This document shows, one piece after another, positions 39,283 through 46,572 of a stretch of 47,356 bases of DNA. How positions within the stretch are numbered: the first letter of the stretch is position 1; the number at the start of each line of letters is the position of its first letter. Source of the DNA: an uncultured Bacteroidales bacterium. GTDB lineage: Bacteria > Bacteroidota > Bacteroidia > Bacteroidales > CAIXZF01. The translations under genes and the position numbers were made by a program. The stretch covers positions 1-47,356 of the forward strand of contig CAIXZF010000002.1 of assembly GCA_903923925.1 (NCBI GenBank), in the 5' to 3' direction. Below the pieces are notes generated by a model, which saw nothing but the letters and a program-made list of their open reading frames with translations, made no database searches and had not been told where the DNA came from.

Positions 39283-39651
39283 TTAGATGGCACCCAGAAT
39301 CACGCTGGCATCAATATTTAATTGCTTTTGTATCCTTCGTGCAACTTGCAAAGTAGGTTCCGATTTTCCTGTAAGATATTCACTGACTCTGGGTGGGCTT
39401 ATCTCAAGCATTTCAGCCAGGGTTCGTTGTGTAATATTCATTTCCTCCATCCGTGCTTTCATCACAGCACTAAGCGACAATTTACCTATCGGGTAATGCT
39501 CCTTCTCATATGCCACGACCAAATCAGTCAAAAAATCAAGTTCTATCAAATTTTTATCCGTCATAGGTGTAAGGTCGTCAACTATTTCTACAAGTTCATT
39601 AACCCTGGTAATTATGGCTTCGTATTCTATGTTTGTTACTATCCGTTTCAT
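39283..39651 (-). CDS. higA: HigA-like Xre-family antitoxin
   Basis: 122 residues with a C-terminal Xre helix-turn-helix (MEEMNITQRTLAEMLEISPP, then RVSEYLTGKSEPTLQVARRI). The N-terminal helical part is typical of HigA partners of HigB toxins. Encoded after the toxin with a 12-base gap, the reversed order usual for higBA. It should bind the toxin and repress the shared promoter. Confidence 0.88.
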   Translation of the reverse strand: MKRIVTNIEYEAIITRVNELVEIVDDLTPMTDKNLIELDFLTDLVVAYEKEHYPIGKLSLSAVMKARMEEMNITQRTLAEMLEISPPRVSEYLTGKSEPTLQVARRIQKQLNIDASVILGAI

Positions 39652-39663
39652 ACAGTTTTTATA

Positions 39664-39960
39664 TTAAACTATTGAATAATCTTTAATTTTGGAATATTCG
39701 GTATGTGTGCCAATAAAACGGATATATACAATTTTAGGTGCAAAAAGGATTAACGCTATTAACCTGTACATATTACCTTTGATATTGAACACATATCGCT
39801 TATTTCCTACATAATCAACACTGTTAAAAGTCTGTCTTACATCTGCAAAACACTGCCAGTGGCTTTGCTCGGTTTTAATATACCATTCGTCCAATGCTAC
39901 TTTTACATCGGTATGCAATGCTGTATATTGGTCAATGGCTTTGTAAGTTATTATTCTCAT
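39664..39960 (-). CDS. higB: HigB-family mRNA interferase toxin
   Basis: 98 residues starting MRIITYKAID and containing DVRQTFNSVDYVGNKRYVFNI and YRLIALILF, the signature order of the HigB_toxin family (RelE fold, ribosome-dependent mRNA cleavage). First gene of the pair, with a strong promoter match directly upstream. Confidence 0.88.
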   Translation of the reverse strand: MRIITYKAIDQYTALHTDVKVALDEWYIKTEQSHWQCFADVRQTFNSVDYVGNKRYVFNIKGNMYRLIALILFAPKIVYIRFIGTHTEYSKIKDYSIV

Positions 39961-39979
39961 TGATTATTTTATATTGAAG

Positions 39980-40010
39980 CAAAGATAATACATTTAATTT
40001 TGATTTACAA
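39980..40010 (-). promoter_or_regulatory. Bacteroidota-type promoter of higBA
   Basis: On the minus strand, TTG (40010-40008), 20-base spacer, then TATCTTTG (39987-39980). Spacing and both boxes fit the consensus; the higB ATG is about 20 bases downstream. HigA probably binds here. Confidence 0.6.
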
Positions 40011-40077
40011 AATATGTATTACAAATACCAAAACATGTAATGGGAACTGCAGCAATGATAACCGAAATATCAATTAT

Positions 40078-40207
40078 TGGACAAAACTGGACATCTGATA
40101 ACCCGGCGCCTGTTTTGATTGCCCCCCTTTAATTTATTGACAATCTGTACTCTTAAATGCTTTTGCTTTTCCGGCGCAGCCTGGTCAAAGCGAGCGTTTT
40201 TTTCAGT
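40078..40207 (+). repeat. Dispersed repeat, copy R6 (best reference copy)
   Basis: About 130 bases. Left end TGGACAAAACTGG, then ACATCTGAT, a pyrimidine-rich stretch with CCCCCCTTTAATTTATTG, ACAATCTGTACTCTTAAATG, and the right end TTCCGGCGCAGCCTGGTCAA with AGCGAGCG and a T7 run. The reverse complement of the right end, TGGAAAAAAACG in the best copies, resembles the left end TGGACAAAACGG, giving imperfect terminal inverted repeats. The internal TTGCTTTTCCGG...CTGGTCAAAGCGA can pair. It directly follows a broken Bro gene. Confidence 0.88.
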
Positions 40208-40416
40208 TCTGTATCAGCAACATCAGTCAATCTGAGTTTACCGTCTTCCGACTTCATGTAAATTTCAACTGTCCGATTTTTTCGGACAGTTCACTACCTT
40301 CCTTCTGAAGCTTTTTCTTCAGATCACTCCAGTATTTCCTGGGGCGGTCGGTTCTGCTAAATACTTCAACGACATCAATAATGGAGAAGTACCATTTCTC
40401 CAAATCACTATTCCAA
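40207..40416 (-). pseudogene. Bro/antirepressor (BRO-N) gene fragment
   Basis: On the minus strand this reads EKWYFSIIDVVEVFSRTD, then PRKYWSDLKKKLQKEGSELS and EKIGQLK, then shifts frame to KSEDGKLRLTDVADTE. This is the conserved BRO-N core found in phage antirepressors and Bro-type toxin components of Bacteroidota. It has no start codon, one frameshift, and is cut off at the repeat R6. Confidence 0.75.
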
Positions 40417-40443
40417 CTAAGTTATGATTACTTCGTTAATCAC

Positions 40444-40749
40444 TTAAATTTTGGTGAGAAGTGATGCAGATAGCTTCCAATGTCCCCGGGGATCATTATC
40501 TGCCACGACAGATATTGTTTTTGAGTTTACTCTGGCAACAAAACCCTGATAGGTACTCCCGTAATTATCGCTCCATTCAACCCTATCCCCAGGCATAAAT
40601 TGAGCATTATTTGCCAAAGTATTAAGGCCATCAATTATCCTTACTTTCTGGATAATCATTTTGTTGATTTGGAGAAGCTCGTCCCGCTTAAGCCCATTTA
40701 AAAGAACTTCAATTTGGGAAATTACCTGGAATTGGGTGTCCTTGTTCAT
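40444..40749 (-). CDS. Small hypothetical protein with SH3/KOW-like C-terminus
   Basis: The start at 40749 (MNKDTQFQVISQIEV) is preferred, because the upstream extension is a hydrophobic low-complexity run without a ribosome site. 101 residues: an N-terminal helical half (LKRDELLQINKMIIQKVRII) and a C-terminal half with PGDRVEWSDNYGSTYQGFVA and RVNSKTISVVADN, resembling a small beta-barrel of the KOW/SH3 kind. No named function. It occupies its own interval between R6 and R7. Confidence 0.6.
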   Translation of the reverse strand: MNKDTQFQVISQIEVLLNGLKRDELLQINKMIIQKVRIIDGLNTLANNAQFMPGDRVEWSDNYGSTYQGFVARVNSKTISVVADNDPRGHWKLSASLLTKI

Positions 40750-40848
40750 GAAAAATAAGAATAAAAAAATCGAGATAAAAATAATCAAAATCTATCTGGA
40801 AATAGCAAGTATAATGGACTGAAAAATATTGGTGAGCAGCAACGTACT

Positions 40849-40976
40849 TGGACTTAACAGAACATCTGGTCACCCAGCGCCGGTTTTGATTTCCTTCCAT
40901 AAATTATTAACAATCTGTAATCCTATATGATTTTGCCAATCCGGCATAGCCTGGTCAAAGCGAGCGTTATTTCCAG
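40849..40976 (+). repeat. Dispersed repeat, copy R7
   Basis: Full copy, moderately diverged (CCAATCCGGCATAGCCTGG). Its right end lies only 3-5 bases from the stop codon of the minus-strand serine hydrolase gene, the tightest gene-repeat junction of the set. Confidence 0.88.
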
Positions 40977-40979
40977 TTA

Positions 40980-42497
40980 TTAATCAATAACAAGTCTGCT
41001 TGTTTTGATTTCATTGCCGCAATAAACCCGTATCAGATATAAACCCTTCCGCGGCAATGAAAATTCCTGAGGTCCTGTTATTGAAACACGGCTTTCTAAA
41101 ACTCCATCAACCCTGTAAATCTCAACTACCGATGGTGCAGTATGATCTGTTGGACAAATTGTGAAAGCCCCTGGTGATGGATTGGGGAATATCATGGTCC
41201 CATTATCCAAATCCAAGTCGTTAATGGAGGTAGAAAGGCAGTTTGTTACCCCGGCCACACTCTCTACAGCATCAAATATCTCCTTTTCAACGGTATAAAA
41301 GGCTGATTGTGAATTTGTAATATAACCATTACCACAACCATTGGTAATAAAGACAAGGCCAACCTTGCGCGTCGTGTCAATGTAAGCATCACTGATCAGA
41401 CCATATGCCTCGCCAGGATGACCAAACATCAGCTGACTCCCGGATAATACTATATCCTGATTCGGTGTATTTGTAATGCGGTGTATTCCCAATCCCCAAC
41501 TCCTGAATAAACCGTAATAATTGTTGCCGTTATTACCGTTGTATTGCCATTCCATTGCAATCATTCTGTTTACAGTAGAATCCTGTATTAGTGTAACTCC
41601 ATTCAAGCTCCCGTGATTCATAAGCATCAGGAACACCTTACTCAGGTCATTACCACTGATTCTCAGATTTCCCTGTGGTCCGAAACGGAGCCCGTTCGTA
41701 CCCGGGATGTACCCTGCAAGATTGCTGTATACGGGATAAACTCCCATATAATTATCCGCCTGTGGCACCCAGTTACCGGAAACCTTACGGTACAAAACGG
41801 CTACTTTATTGATATCAGGCAGGTCGGTAACATTAAAACTCCCGCTAATCCCCAGGGGTTGAAGTACATGCTGCCTGCAATAGACATCAAAACGTTCATT
41901 GCTCAATTTTTCAATCATGGTGGCTATGATCCCGTAATTGATGTTGGCATAATTAAACCAGGTTCCCGGTTGCATCGTATTAAACTGGCCTGTTACGTAA
42001 TAACTCCCGGTTGATGTCAGTAATTCACTCAGGTCAGGAATAGGGTTTTGTGAAGAAGTGGCACTCAGAAAACTGCTATAAGTTGAACCATCAATAATGG
42101 AAGAAGTATGCGATAGCAGCATTTGGGGAGTAATTGCTGTGTTCGGGAACGATGGATTCCGGACTGAGTAGCCCAATATTCCATTGATATCCTGATCGAG
42201 TGAGAAAAGCCCCTGCTCATATAGCTGCATCATCGCAATGGCTGTGATGGTTTTTGAAATGGAGGCGATCCTGAAAACGGTACTGTCGCTCACCGGTATA
42301 GTTCTTCCAAGATCAGCCATGCCAAATGGGATATGCTCCAGAATCTGGTTTCCGCAAAGAACAGTCAATACCCCGCCCATCAGGTCGTTACTGGTTTTAA
42401 TCGACTGGATCTGCTGGGGAAGGGTCTGGCCTGTGATAAATACAGGAATTATTAAACAATAGAGCAAAAGTATGCTTGCTATTTTATTAACAGTCAT
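40980..42497 (-). CDS. Secreted serine hydrolase (class C beta-lactamase family) with T9SS tail
   Basis: The start is placed at 42497 (MTVNKIASILLLYCL), giving a signal peptide of about 24 residues (FITGQ); the longer frame adds 13 unlikely residues. 505 residues with the SxxK motif SISK (catalytic Ser79), a Y-A-N motif in WFNYANINYG, and a late FGHPGEAYG (HxG) motif, as in the beta-lactamase/PBP4-like/esterase family PF00144. A T9SS tail covers about 425-505 (IFPNPSPGAFTICP). Probably an extracellular peptidase or esterase rather than an antibiotic-resistance enzyme. It is the only gene between R7 and R8. Confidence 0.88.
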   Translation of the reverse strand: MTVNKIASILLLYCLIIPVFITGQTLPQQIQSIKTSNDLMGGVLTVLCGNQILEHIPFGMADLGRTIPVSDSTVFRIASISKTITAIAMMQLYEQGLFSLDQDINGILGYSVRNPSFPNTAITPQMLLSHTSSIIDGSTYSSFLSATSSQNPIPDLSELLTSTGSYYVTGQFNTMQPGTWFNYANINYGIIATMIEKLSNERFDVYCRQHVLQPLGISGSFNVTDLPDINKVAVLYRKVSGNWVPQADNYMGVYPVYSNLAGYIPGTNGLRFGPQGNLRISGNDLSKVFLMLMNHGSLNGVTLIQDSTVNRMIAMEWQYNGNNGNNYYGLFRSWGLGIHRITNTPNQDIVLSGSQLMFGHPGEAYGLISDAYIDTTRKVGLVFITNGCGNGYITNSQSAFYTVEKEIFDAVESVAGVTNCLSTSINDLDLDNGTMIFPNPSPGAFTICPTDHTAPSVVEIYRVDGVLESRVSITGPQEFSLPRKGLYLIRVYCGNEIKTSRLVID

Positions 42498-42646
42498 AGT
42501 AAGAATATTATAATAGAAATCAATTGCATATATCAATCAGATTGTCCTTTTAGCAAATATATAACATTCAAGTCATTTCATTACCTGCCTTAATCTGTTA
42601 CTTTTCGACAATGTCCGGGCAAATATGGGTAAGTTACATAGATTGA

Positions 42647-42775
42647 CCGGACAAAACAGAACATTTTATCACCCGCCGCCTGTTTTGATTGCCCCCCTTT
42701 AATTTATTGACAAACTGTACTCTTAAATGCTTTTGCTTTTCCGGCGCAACCTGGTTACTGCGAGCGTTTTTTTTA
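42647..42775 (+). repeat. Dispersed repeat, copy R8
   Basis: Full copy, closest to R6 (shared CCCCCCTTTAATTTATTG and CTTAAATGCTTTTGC). The right end has TGGTTACTGCGAGCG instead of TGGTCAAAGCGAGCG. It lies in a divergent intergenic region; the minus-strand sequence beyond it is open but unrecognised. Confidence 0.85.
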
Positions 42776-42884
42776 CTTGAAAAGTCCAAGATATTTATAT
42801 CACACTGCCCTGGACTTAACCAAACTGTAATATCCAATGTAAGGATACCCACTCCGATGATAAGGCGAAATGATCAAATATGAT

Positions 42885-42892
42885 TATCTTTG
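42885..42892 (+). promoter_or_regulatory. -7 box upstream of the zeta-like toxin
   Basis: TATCTTTG, 13 bases before the ATG at 42906. It overlaps the earliest possible TTG start at 42890, which supports the ATG at 42906 as the true start. Confidence 0.5.
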
Positions 42893-42905
42893 AAAAAAAT
42901 GATTT

Positions 42906-43471
42906 ATGGCGAATCTATACATAATATCAGGCTGCAACGAAGTGGAAAAACGACGGCCTCTTATTCTGTTTTACCTGATATGCTTAATTGTAAGGAATTT
43001 GTTAATGCAGACGAAATTGCTAAAGGGCTTTCACCTTTTCAACCTGATAAAGTTGCACTTGAATCAGGTAAGATAATGCTAAGCAGGATTAAAAATTTGC
43101 TAAATCACAATGCAGACTTTGCATTTGAGACTACTTTAGCGACAAAGACTTATACACAGTATATTCGTAATGCTCAATCACTGGGTTATTTTGTAACTTT
43201 AATTTATTTTTGGTTGAATTCACCCGAGCTTGCTATTGAACGTGTTAAAATTCGTGTAAATGCCGGCGGCCATGACATACCGATTGAAACAATACAACGC
43301 AGATATAAGGCCGGAATTGAAAACCTTTCAAAACTATATATTCCAATTTGTGACTATTGGATGATTATTGATAATTCTGAGCCACCATTTCAGTTCGTTG
43401 CCGAGGGATTTAAGTCTAAAAATGTCGAAATACATAATCAAATCATTTACAATAAAATCGTAAAACCATGA
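42906..43471 (+). pseudogene. Zeta-like P-loop kinase toxin, frameshifted in the Walker A motif
   Basis: From ATG 42906 the frame reads MANLYIISGCN and then fails. Adding one G after AAC at about 42938 would give GCNGSGKTTASYSVLPDML, the normal P-loop of zeta-type toxins in Bacteroidota. The remainder is open to 43471 in the shifted frame: FVNADEIAKGLSPFQPD, FAFETTLATKTY, and RVNAGGHDIPIETIQRRY, all typical of the family, about 188 residues in total. Such toxins phosphorylate UDP-amino sugars or similar. The single-base loss destroys the toxin if real. The stop overlaps the ATG of a short partner gene. Confidence 0.82.
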
Positions 43472-43647
43472 CCAAGGAAAATGTAATAGATTTGCGTTCT
43501 AAAATTATAAGGGGAATCGATTTAGCTTATAATCGCTTATTGATTGCAAAGCAAAAAGAAGATGGAGAATTAGTCATTTCCCGAAATGGTGAAATTATTA
43601 GAGTAAAAGCAAGAGACCTAACATACACAGGCCATAACATTAAATAA
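43468..43647 (+). CDS. Small antitoxin-like partner of the zeta toxin
   Basis: 59 residues (MTKENVIDLRSKIIRGIDLA, later GELVISRNGEIIRVKARDL), beginning inside the toxin stop (ATGA overlap). The coupling and size point to the antitoxin of this module. It is intact although the toxin frame is broken. Similar short partners next to zeta-type genes are common in Bacteroidota, but family membership is an inference. Confidence 0.7.
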   Translation: MTKENVIDLRSKIIRGIDLAYNRLLIAKQKEDGELVISRNGEIIRVKARDLTYTGHNIK

Positions 43648-43700
43648 ACCCATAGCGGTGGTATTATCAGTTTCAAAGGCGTCAATTCTTTTTGGAGGTT

Positions 43701-43735
43701 TGTGGACAAAACGGAACATCTGATCACCCCCGCCA
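43701..43735 (+). repeat. Dispersed repeat, copy R9 (left end only)
   Basis: The left 33 bases match perfectly (TGTGGACAAAACGGAACATC and on to the CACCC), then similarity ends. A short AACAAAGCGAGAAC at about 43793 may be the remains of the right end. It marks the right edge of the repeat-bearing region. Confidence 0.75.
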
Positions 43736-43827
43736 GTAAACAAATGTTTTATTTGTGAGTACCAGTGGGAGTGTGAGTACTTAGGGACAAAAACAAAGCG
43801 AGAACACAATATCCTTCGCACCCCTAA

Positions 43828-43860
43828 TTTGCAATATTCTCATTTTTATGATTATTTTTG
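43828..43860 (+). promoter_or_regulatory. Bacteroidota-type promoter of hicAB
   Basis: TTTG at 43828-43831, 21-base spacer, then TATTTTTG at 43853-43860, about 16 bases before the hicA ATG. Confidence 0.55.
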
Positions 43861-43876
43861 ATGTTAGTTCACACTA

Positions 43877-44131
43877 ATGAAAAAGAGGAAACTTCCAAGA
43901 AAAATTTTATCCGGCTCCAAAAATGTCAGTTTTGATGAATTGGTAAGCCTGATAAATTCATTTGGATTCAGGTTGTCCAGAACAGCAGGTAGCCATTATA
44001 TATTTGTTCATCATGATGTTAACGAACTAATTAATATTCAGAATTTTAAAGGTGATGCTAAGCCTTATCAGGTCAAGCAATTTCTCGATTTAGTGGAAAA
44101 GTACAACTTGCAAATGAAGGAGGAAGAATGA
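43877..44131 (+). CDS. hicA: HicA-like mRNA interferase toxin
   Basis: 84 residues with the double-stranded-RNA-binding-like HicA fold: VSFDELVSLINSFGFRLSRT, then AGSHYIFVHHD with the catalytic His of the GSHxxF motif, and YQVKQFLDLVEKY. It has a slightly long N terminus compared with the usual 60-75 residues. It overlaps hicB by 4 bases (ATGA). Confidence 0.88.
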   Translation: MKKRKLPRKILSGSKNVSFDELVSLINSFGFRLSRTAGSHYIFVHHDVNELINIQNFKGDAKPYQVKQFLDLVEKYNLQMKEEE

Positions 44132-44349
44132 AAGATTACCATATTAACATTTTCTATAGTCAGGATGATAATTGTTATGTAGCCGATATTCCTGATTTAA
44201 AATTTTGTTCAGCTTTTGGAGATTCTCCTGAAGAAGCATTAAAAGAACTTGAAGTGGCTAAAAAACTATGGTTAGAATCAGCAATTCAGGAAAAACGGAG
44301 TATTCCAAAGCCAAAATATCGGCCTGCCATTTACCAGCTGACCGATTAG
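44128..44349 (+). CDS. hicB: HicB-like antitoxin
   Basis: 73 residues: YHINIFYSQDDNCYVADIPD, then FSAFGD-like CSAFGDSPEEALKELEVA, the partial RNase-H fold of HicB. The C-terminal DNA-binding domain of longer HicB proteins is absent, as in many short forms. Coupled to hicA. Confidence 0.88.
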   Translation: MKDYHINIFYSQDDNCYVADIPDLKFCSAFGDSPEEALKELEVAKKLWLESAIQEKRSIPKPKYRPAIYQLTD

Positions 44350-44526
44350 TAATCTAATTGTAAATGGTTGATAGAGTGAGAGCCAGAGTGAGTTTTGAAG
44401 AAAAAAACAGAGCGAAAATGAAAGTTCGAACTTCGAATTGCTGAGAGATTTGATCAAAGTTGTTGATTTTGTTGAACTTATATATTATTCATTTAGGACA
44501 TGACAGATAGGTTAGAAAAAAATCAT

Positions 44527-44534
44527 TAATTTTG
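44527..44534 (+). promoter_or_regulatory. -7 box of the hgc cassette
   Basis: TAATTTTG 16 bases before the ATG of the Cys-rich gene. About 30 bases here (AATCATTAATTTTGTTCAAA and on) resemble the same site of cassette copy 1, so the promoter was part of the duplicated unit. No clear -33 TTG. Confidence 0.45.
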
Positions 44535-44550
44535 TTCAAAACATCAAGCT

Positions 44551-44822
44551 ATGTCTGACTCCGACAAGAATAAAGTGCTGCTTACAAGTGAAGCTTGCGA
44601 TTGCAACGACACCAATTGCTGCCAGCCCAAACCACGAAAAAGTGGCAAAAATTTGTTTTCCTGGCTGTCGTTTTATTGGCGGCAGGTATCATCGCCTTCA
44701 AATTATTCTATGCTTCCCCTAAAGCTCCGGCCTGCAATGCTAATGGCAGTTGTGCTGATACAACTCAATGTTCTGGTAATACTAAATGTGCCGATTCAAC
44801 CCAAACACACGATCTTAAATAA
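44551..44822 (+). pseudogene. Cys-rich single-pass membrane protein, cassette copy 2, frameshifted
   Basis: Same protein as at 9834. Frame one gives MSDSDKNKVLLTSEACDCND with the CDC-x4-CC cluster. After PKPRK the reading continues only in the -1 frame (KWQKFVFLAVVLLAAGIIAF, then a Cys-rich tail). The A run at 44636-44640 has five residues where copy 1 needs six, so one base is missing; restoring it gives an 89- to 90-residue protein. This may be a true mutation, an error, or a slippery A5G site that lets some ribosomes shift. The stop overlaps the next start (TAATG), as in copy 1. Confidence 0.75.
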
Positions 44823-45523
44823 TGATTCAGGATCTCACATCAGGTTTCAGCTCACAGGTACATAGTATTGCAACCTTGTTCACCGCTTGCCTGCTGGGCT
44901 TTCTTGGCCTGGTGACATCCTGTTGCAATGTGCCGGTTTTTACTGCTGTGATTGGTTATTCAGGTGCAGTTGCGACTGAAGGGAAACGGAATTCTCTGTT
45001 TATTGCGGCAAGCTTTTTTTTGCTGGGAGTTGTCATCACTTTGCTGTTAACCGGATTGGTTTTCAGTTTATTTGGGAAATTGGTGATTTCTGGCATCGGC
45101 CAATATTGGAAAATTGTAGCTGGCATACTATTCATATTTTGGGGCTTAGTTACGCTGCAACTATTACCTGTCCGGGTTTCGCTGTTTAAGCATAATAAGC
45201 AGTATTCAACTAACAGCTTTTGGTCGGCCATGCTTTTTGGAATTGTACTGGCCAGCTCATCCACTGTTTGTAATGCTATTTGTAATCCAATCTTTTCGTT
45301 GACTCTGGGAACTGCCTTTCTTCAAAATAATGTGGTCTGGGGTTCATTGATATTATTGATGTTTGGTATTGGGTTCGGGCTGCCCTTGGCATTGGGAATG
45401 GCTGGACTCAGTTTTGGGCTACAGCAGATTTCTACCAGGATCGACAAGATCTCTGCCTATATTAAATACGGAGGTGGGGCATTATTACTGATCATTGGCT
45501 TCTATTTTCTTCTTACTTATTAG
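44822..45523 (+). CDS. CcdA/DsbD-family membrane thiol-disulfide transporter-like protein
   Basis: 233 residues, six to seven predicted membrane helices. Helix 1 carries TSCCNVPVF (Cys34, Cys35) and a later helix TVCNAICNP (Cys150, Cys154), fitting the paired membrane Cys that CcdA/DsbD proteins use to move electrons across the membrane. No thioredoxin domain is attached. It lies between the Cys-rich protein (TAATG overlap) and hgcA (1 base gap), in one unit. The likely role is to keep Cys residues of a partner reduced, or to handle thiol-bound metal. Related permeases annotated as arsenical or other transporters cannot be ruled out. Confidence 0.78.
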   Translation: MIQDLTSGFSSQVHSIATLFTACLLGFLGLVTSCCNVPVFTAVIGYSGAVATEGKRNSLFIAASFFLLGVVITLLLTGLVFSLFGKLVISGIGQYWKIVAGILFIFWGLVTLQLLPVRVSLFKHNKQYSTNSFWSAMLFGIVLASSSTVCNAICNPIFSLTLGTAFLQNNVVWGSLILLMFGIGFGLPLALGMAGLSFGLQQISTRIDKISAYIKYGGGALLLIIGFYFLLTY

Positions 45524-45524
45524 A

Positions 45525-46565
45525 ATGCAAAAGAATGATTTCATCCAGCGGGAGGCAAATGTCGATGGAGTATTAATTCCCATTGTTACTACCCATTGGA
45601 GTTTTCATGACCGGCTGGGTGCAATGCAGGTCAGGTGGGCCTTAAACCGCTATGGATATAAAATTAGTCCCGGATTGTATGGTGTCGGGCAGCCAGATGT
45701 CTCTTCAAGTGTTTTTGTAACAGCCAATTATAAACTGAGTTTCGATCATGTCCGCACTGCACTTGATGGTTTAAACGCCTGGATATTGGTGCTCGATACT
45801 AAAGGAATTAACGTTTGGTGTGCTGGTGGAAAAGGAACTTTTGGGACAGAGGAACTTGTCAGAAGAATACAATTAACGAATCTTGCATCTATAGTTTCTC
45901 ACAAGAAATTGATCGTACCCCAACTTGGAGCGACTGGTGTATCTGCATTCAAGGTAAAAGAATTATCAGGATTCAGTGTTATTTATGGTCCGGTCCGTGC
46001 CTGCGATATTCAGGCATGGATTTCTTCGGAAGAAAAAAATGGACTCAGATTCCGTCAGGTACGTTTCAATATGTATGATCGCCTGTTACTTACTGGTGTA
46101 GAAATTGCAGCCAGTTTTAAATATTTGGTTTTTGTTATTGCCGCATTCTACATCCTATCCGGAATCAACCTTAATGGTTATTCACTGGATCAAGCATTCG
46201 TGAAAGGCAACGCTGCTGCCATTAATTTGGTCGTTGCTTACTTTAGTGGTGCTTTTCTAGTGCCCGTTTTGCTGCCATATGTTCCATTCAGGGCCTTTTC
46301 GCTCAAAGGTGGGCTCATGGGGTTGCTTATGGCAATTTTGCTGTTTCTGACCGGAGCTTTTGGTAATAGCGCCATCGTGATGCTGGCCTGGACAATGATG
46401 ATGGTTCCGGTTTCTTCTTACCTTACTATGAATTTTACGGGTAGTTCTCCTATTACCAACCTTAGTGGTGTTTTATTGGAGGTTAAAAAGGCAATACCAT
46501 TTCAAATTGGATTTGCTGTGGTTGGATTGATTCTTTTTATTGTTTCGTTATTTATATCAAAATAA
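45525..46565 (+). CDS. hgcA: HgcA, corrinoid-binding mercury methylation protein
   Basis: 346 residues, near the usual HgcA size. The start at 45525 lies one base after the ccdA-like stop. The N-terminal corrinoid-binding domain (about 1-170) has WSFHDRLGAMQVRWALNRYG and the diagnostic cap-helix motif NVWCAGGKGTFGTEEL with Cys99, the lower axial cobalt ligand that carries the methyl group to Hg(II). GPVRACDI follows. The C-terminal domain (about 185-346) has five membrane helices, as HgcA requires. Together with hgcB 7 bases downstream this is a complete gene pair. All invariant motif residues (N-V-W-C-A-G-G-K) are present. Only the true activity is untested. Confidence 0.96.
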   Translation: MQKNDFIQREANVDGVLIPIVTTHWSFHDRLGAMQVRWALNRYGYKISPGLYGVGQPDVSSSVFVTANYKLSFDHVRTALDGLNAWILVLDTKGINVWCAGGKGTFGTEELVRRIQLTNLASIVSHKKLIVPQLGATGVSAFKVKELSGFSVIYGPVRACDIQAWISSEEKNGLRFRQVRFNMYDRLLLTGVEIAASFKYLVFVIAAFYILSGINLNGYSLDQAFVKGNAAAINLVVAYFSGAFLVPVLLPYVPFRAFSLKGGLMGLLMAILLFLTGAFGNSAIVMLAWTMMMVPVSSYLTMNFTGSSPITNLSGVLLEVKKAIPFQIGFAVVGLILFIVSLFISK

Positions 46566-46572
46566 GGCGATT

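Noticed and set aside
40980-42497. Antibiotic-resistance beta-lactamase
   Set aside because: It has the PF00144 motifs, but the T9SS tail and length point to a general secreted serine hydrolase; resistance cannot be claimed.
42634-42852. Minus-strand open frame across repeat R8
   Set aside because: Most of its length is the repeat itself; the remaining 30 residues are not recognisable.
26381-43735. Repeats as true integron attC sites
   Set aside because: Orientation and gene-stop spacing fit, but the RYYYAAC and GTTRRRY core sites are not present in the copies and no integrase gene is in the window. Only a cassette-like array is claimed.
26381-43735. Repeats as a CRISPR array
   Set aside because: Repeats are about 125 bases and 0.7-6 kb apart with genes between them; no cas genes or short regular spacers.
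45525-46565. HgcA as a CdhD/AcsD-type corrinoid protein of the acetyl-CoA pathway
   Set aside because: The NVWCAGGK cap helix, the C-terminal membrane domain and the adjacent HgcB are specific to the mercury methylation pair, and no acetyl-CoA pathway genes are near.
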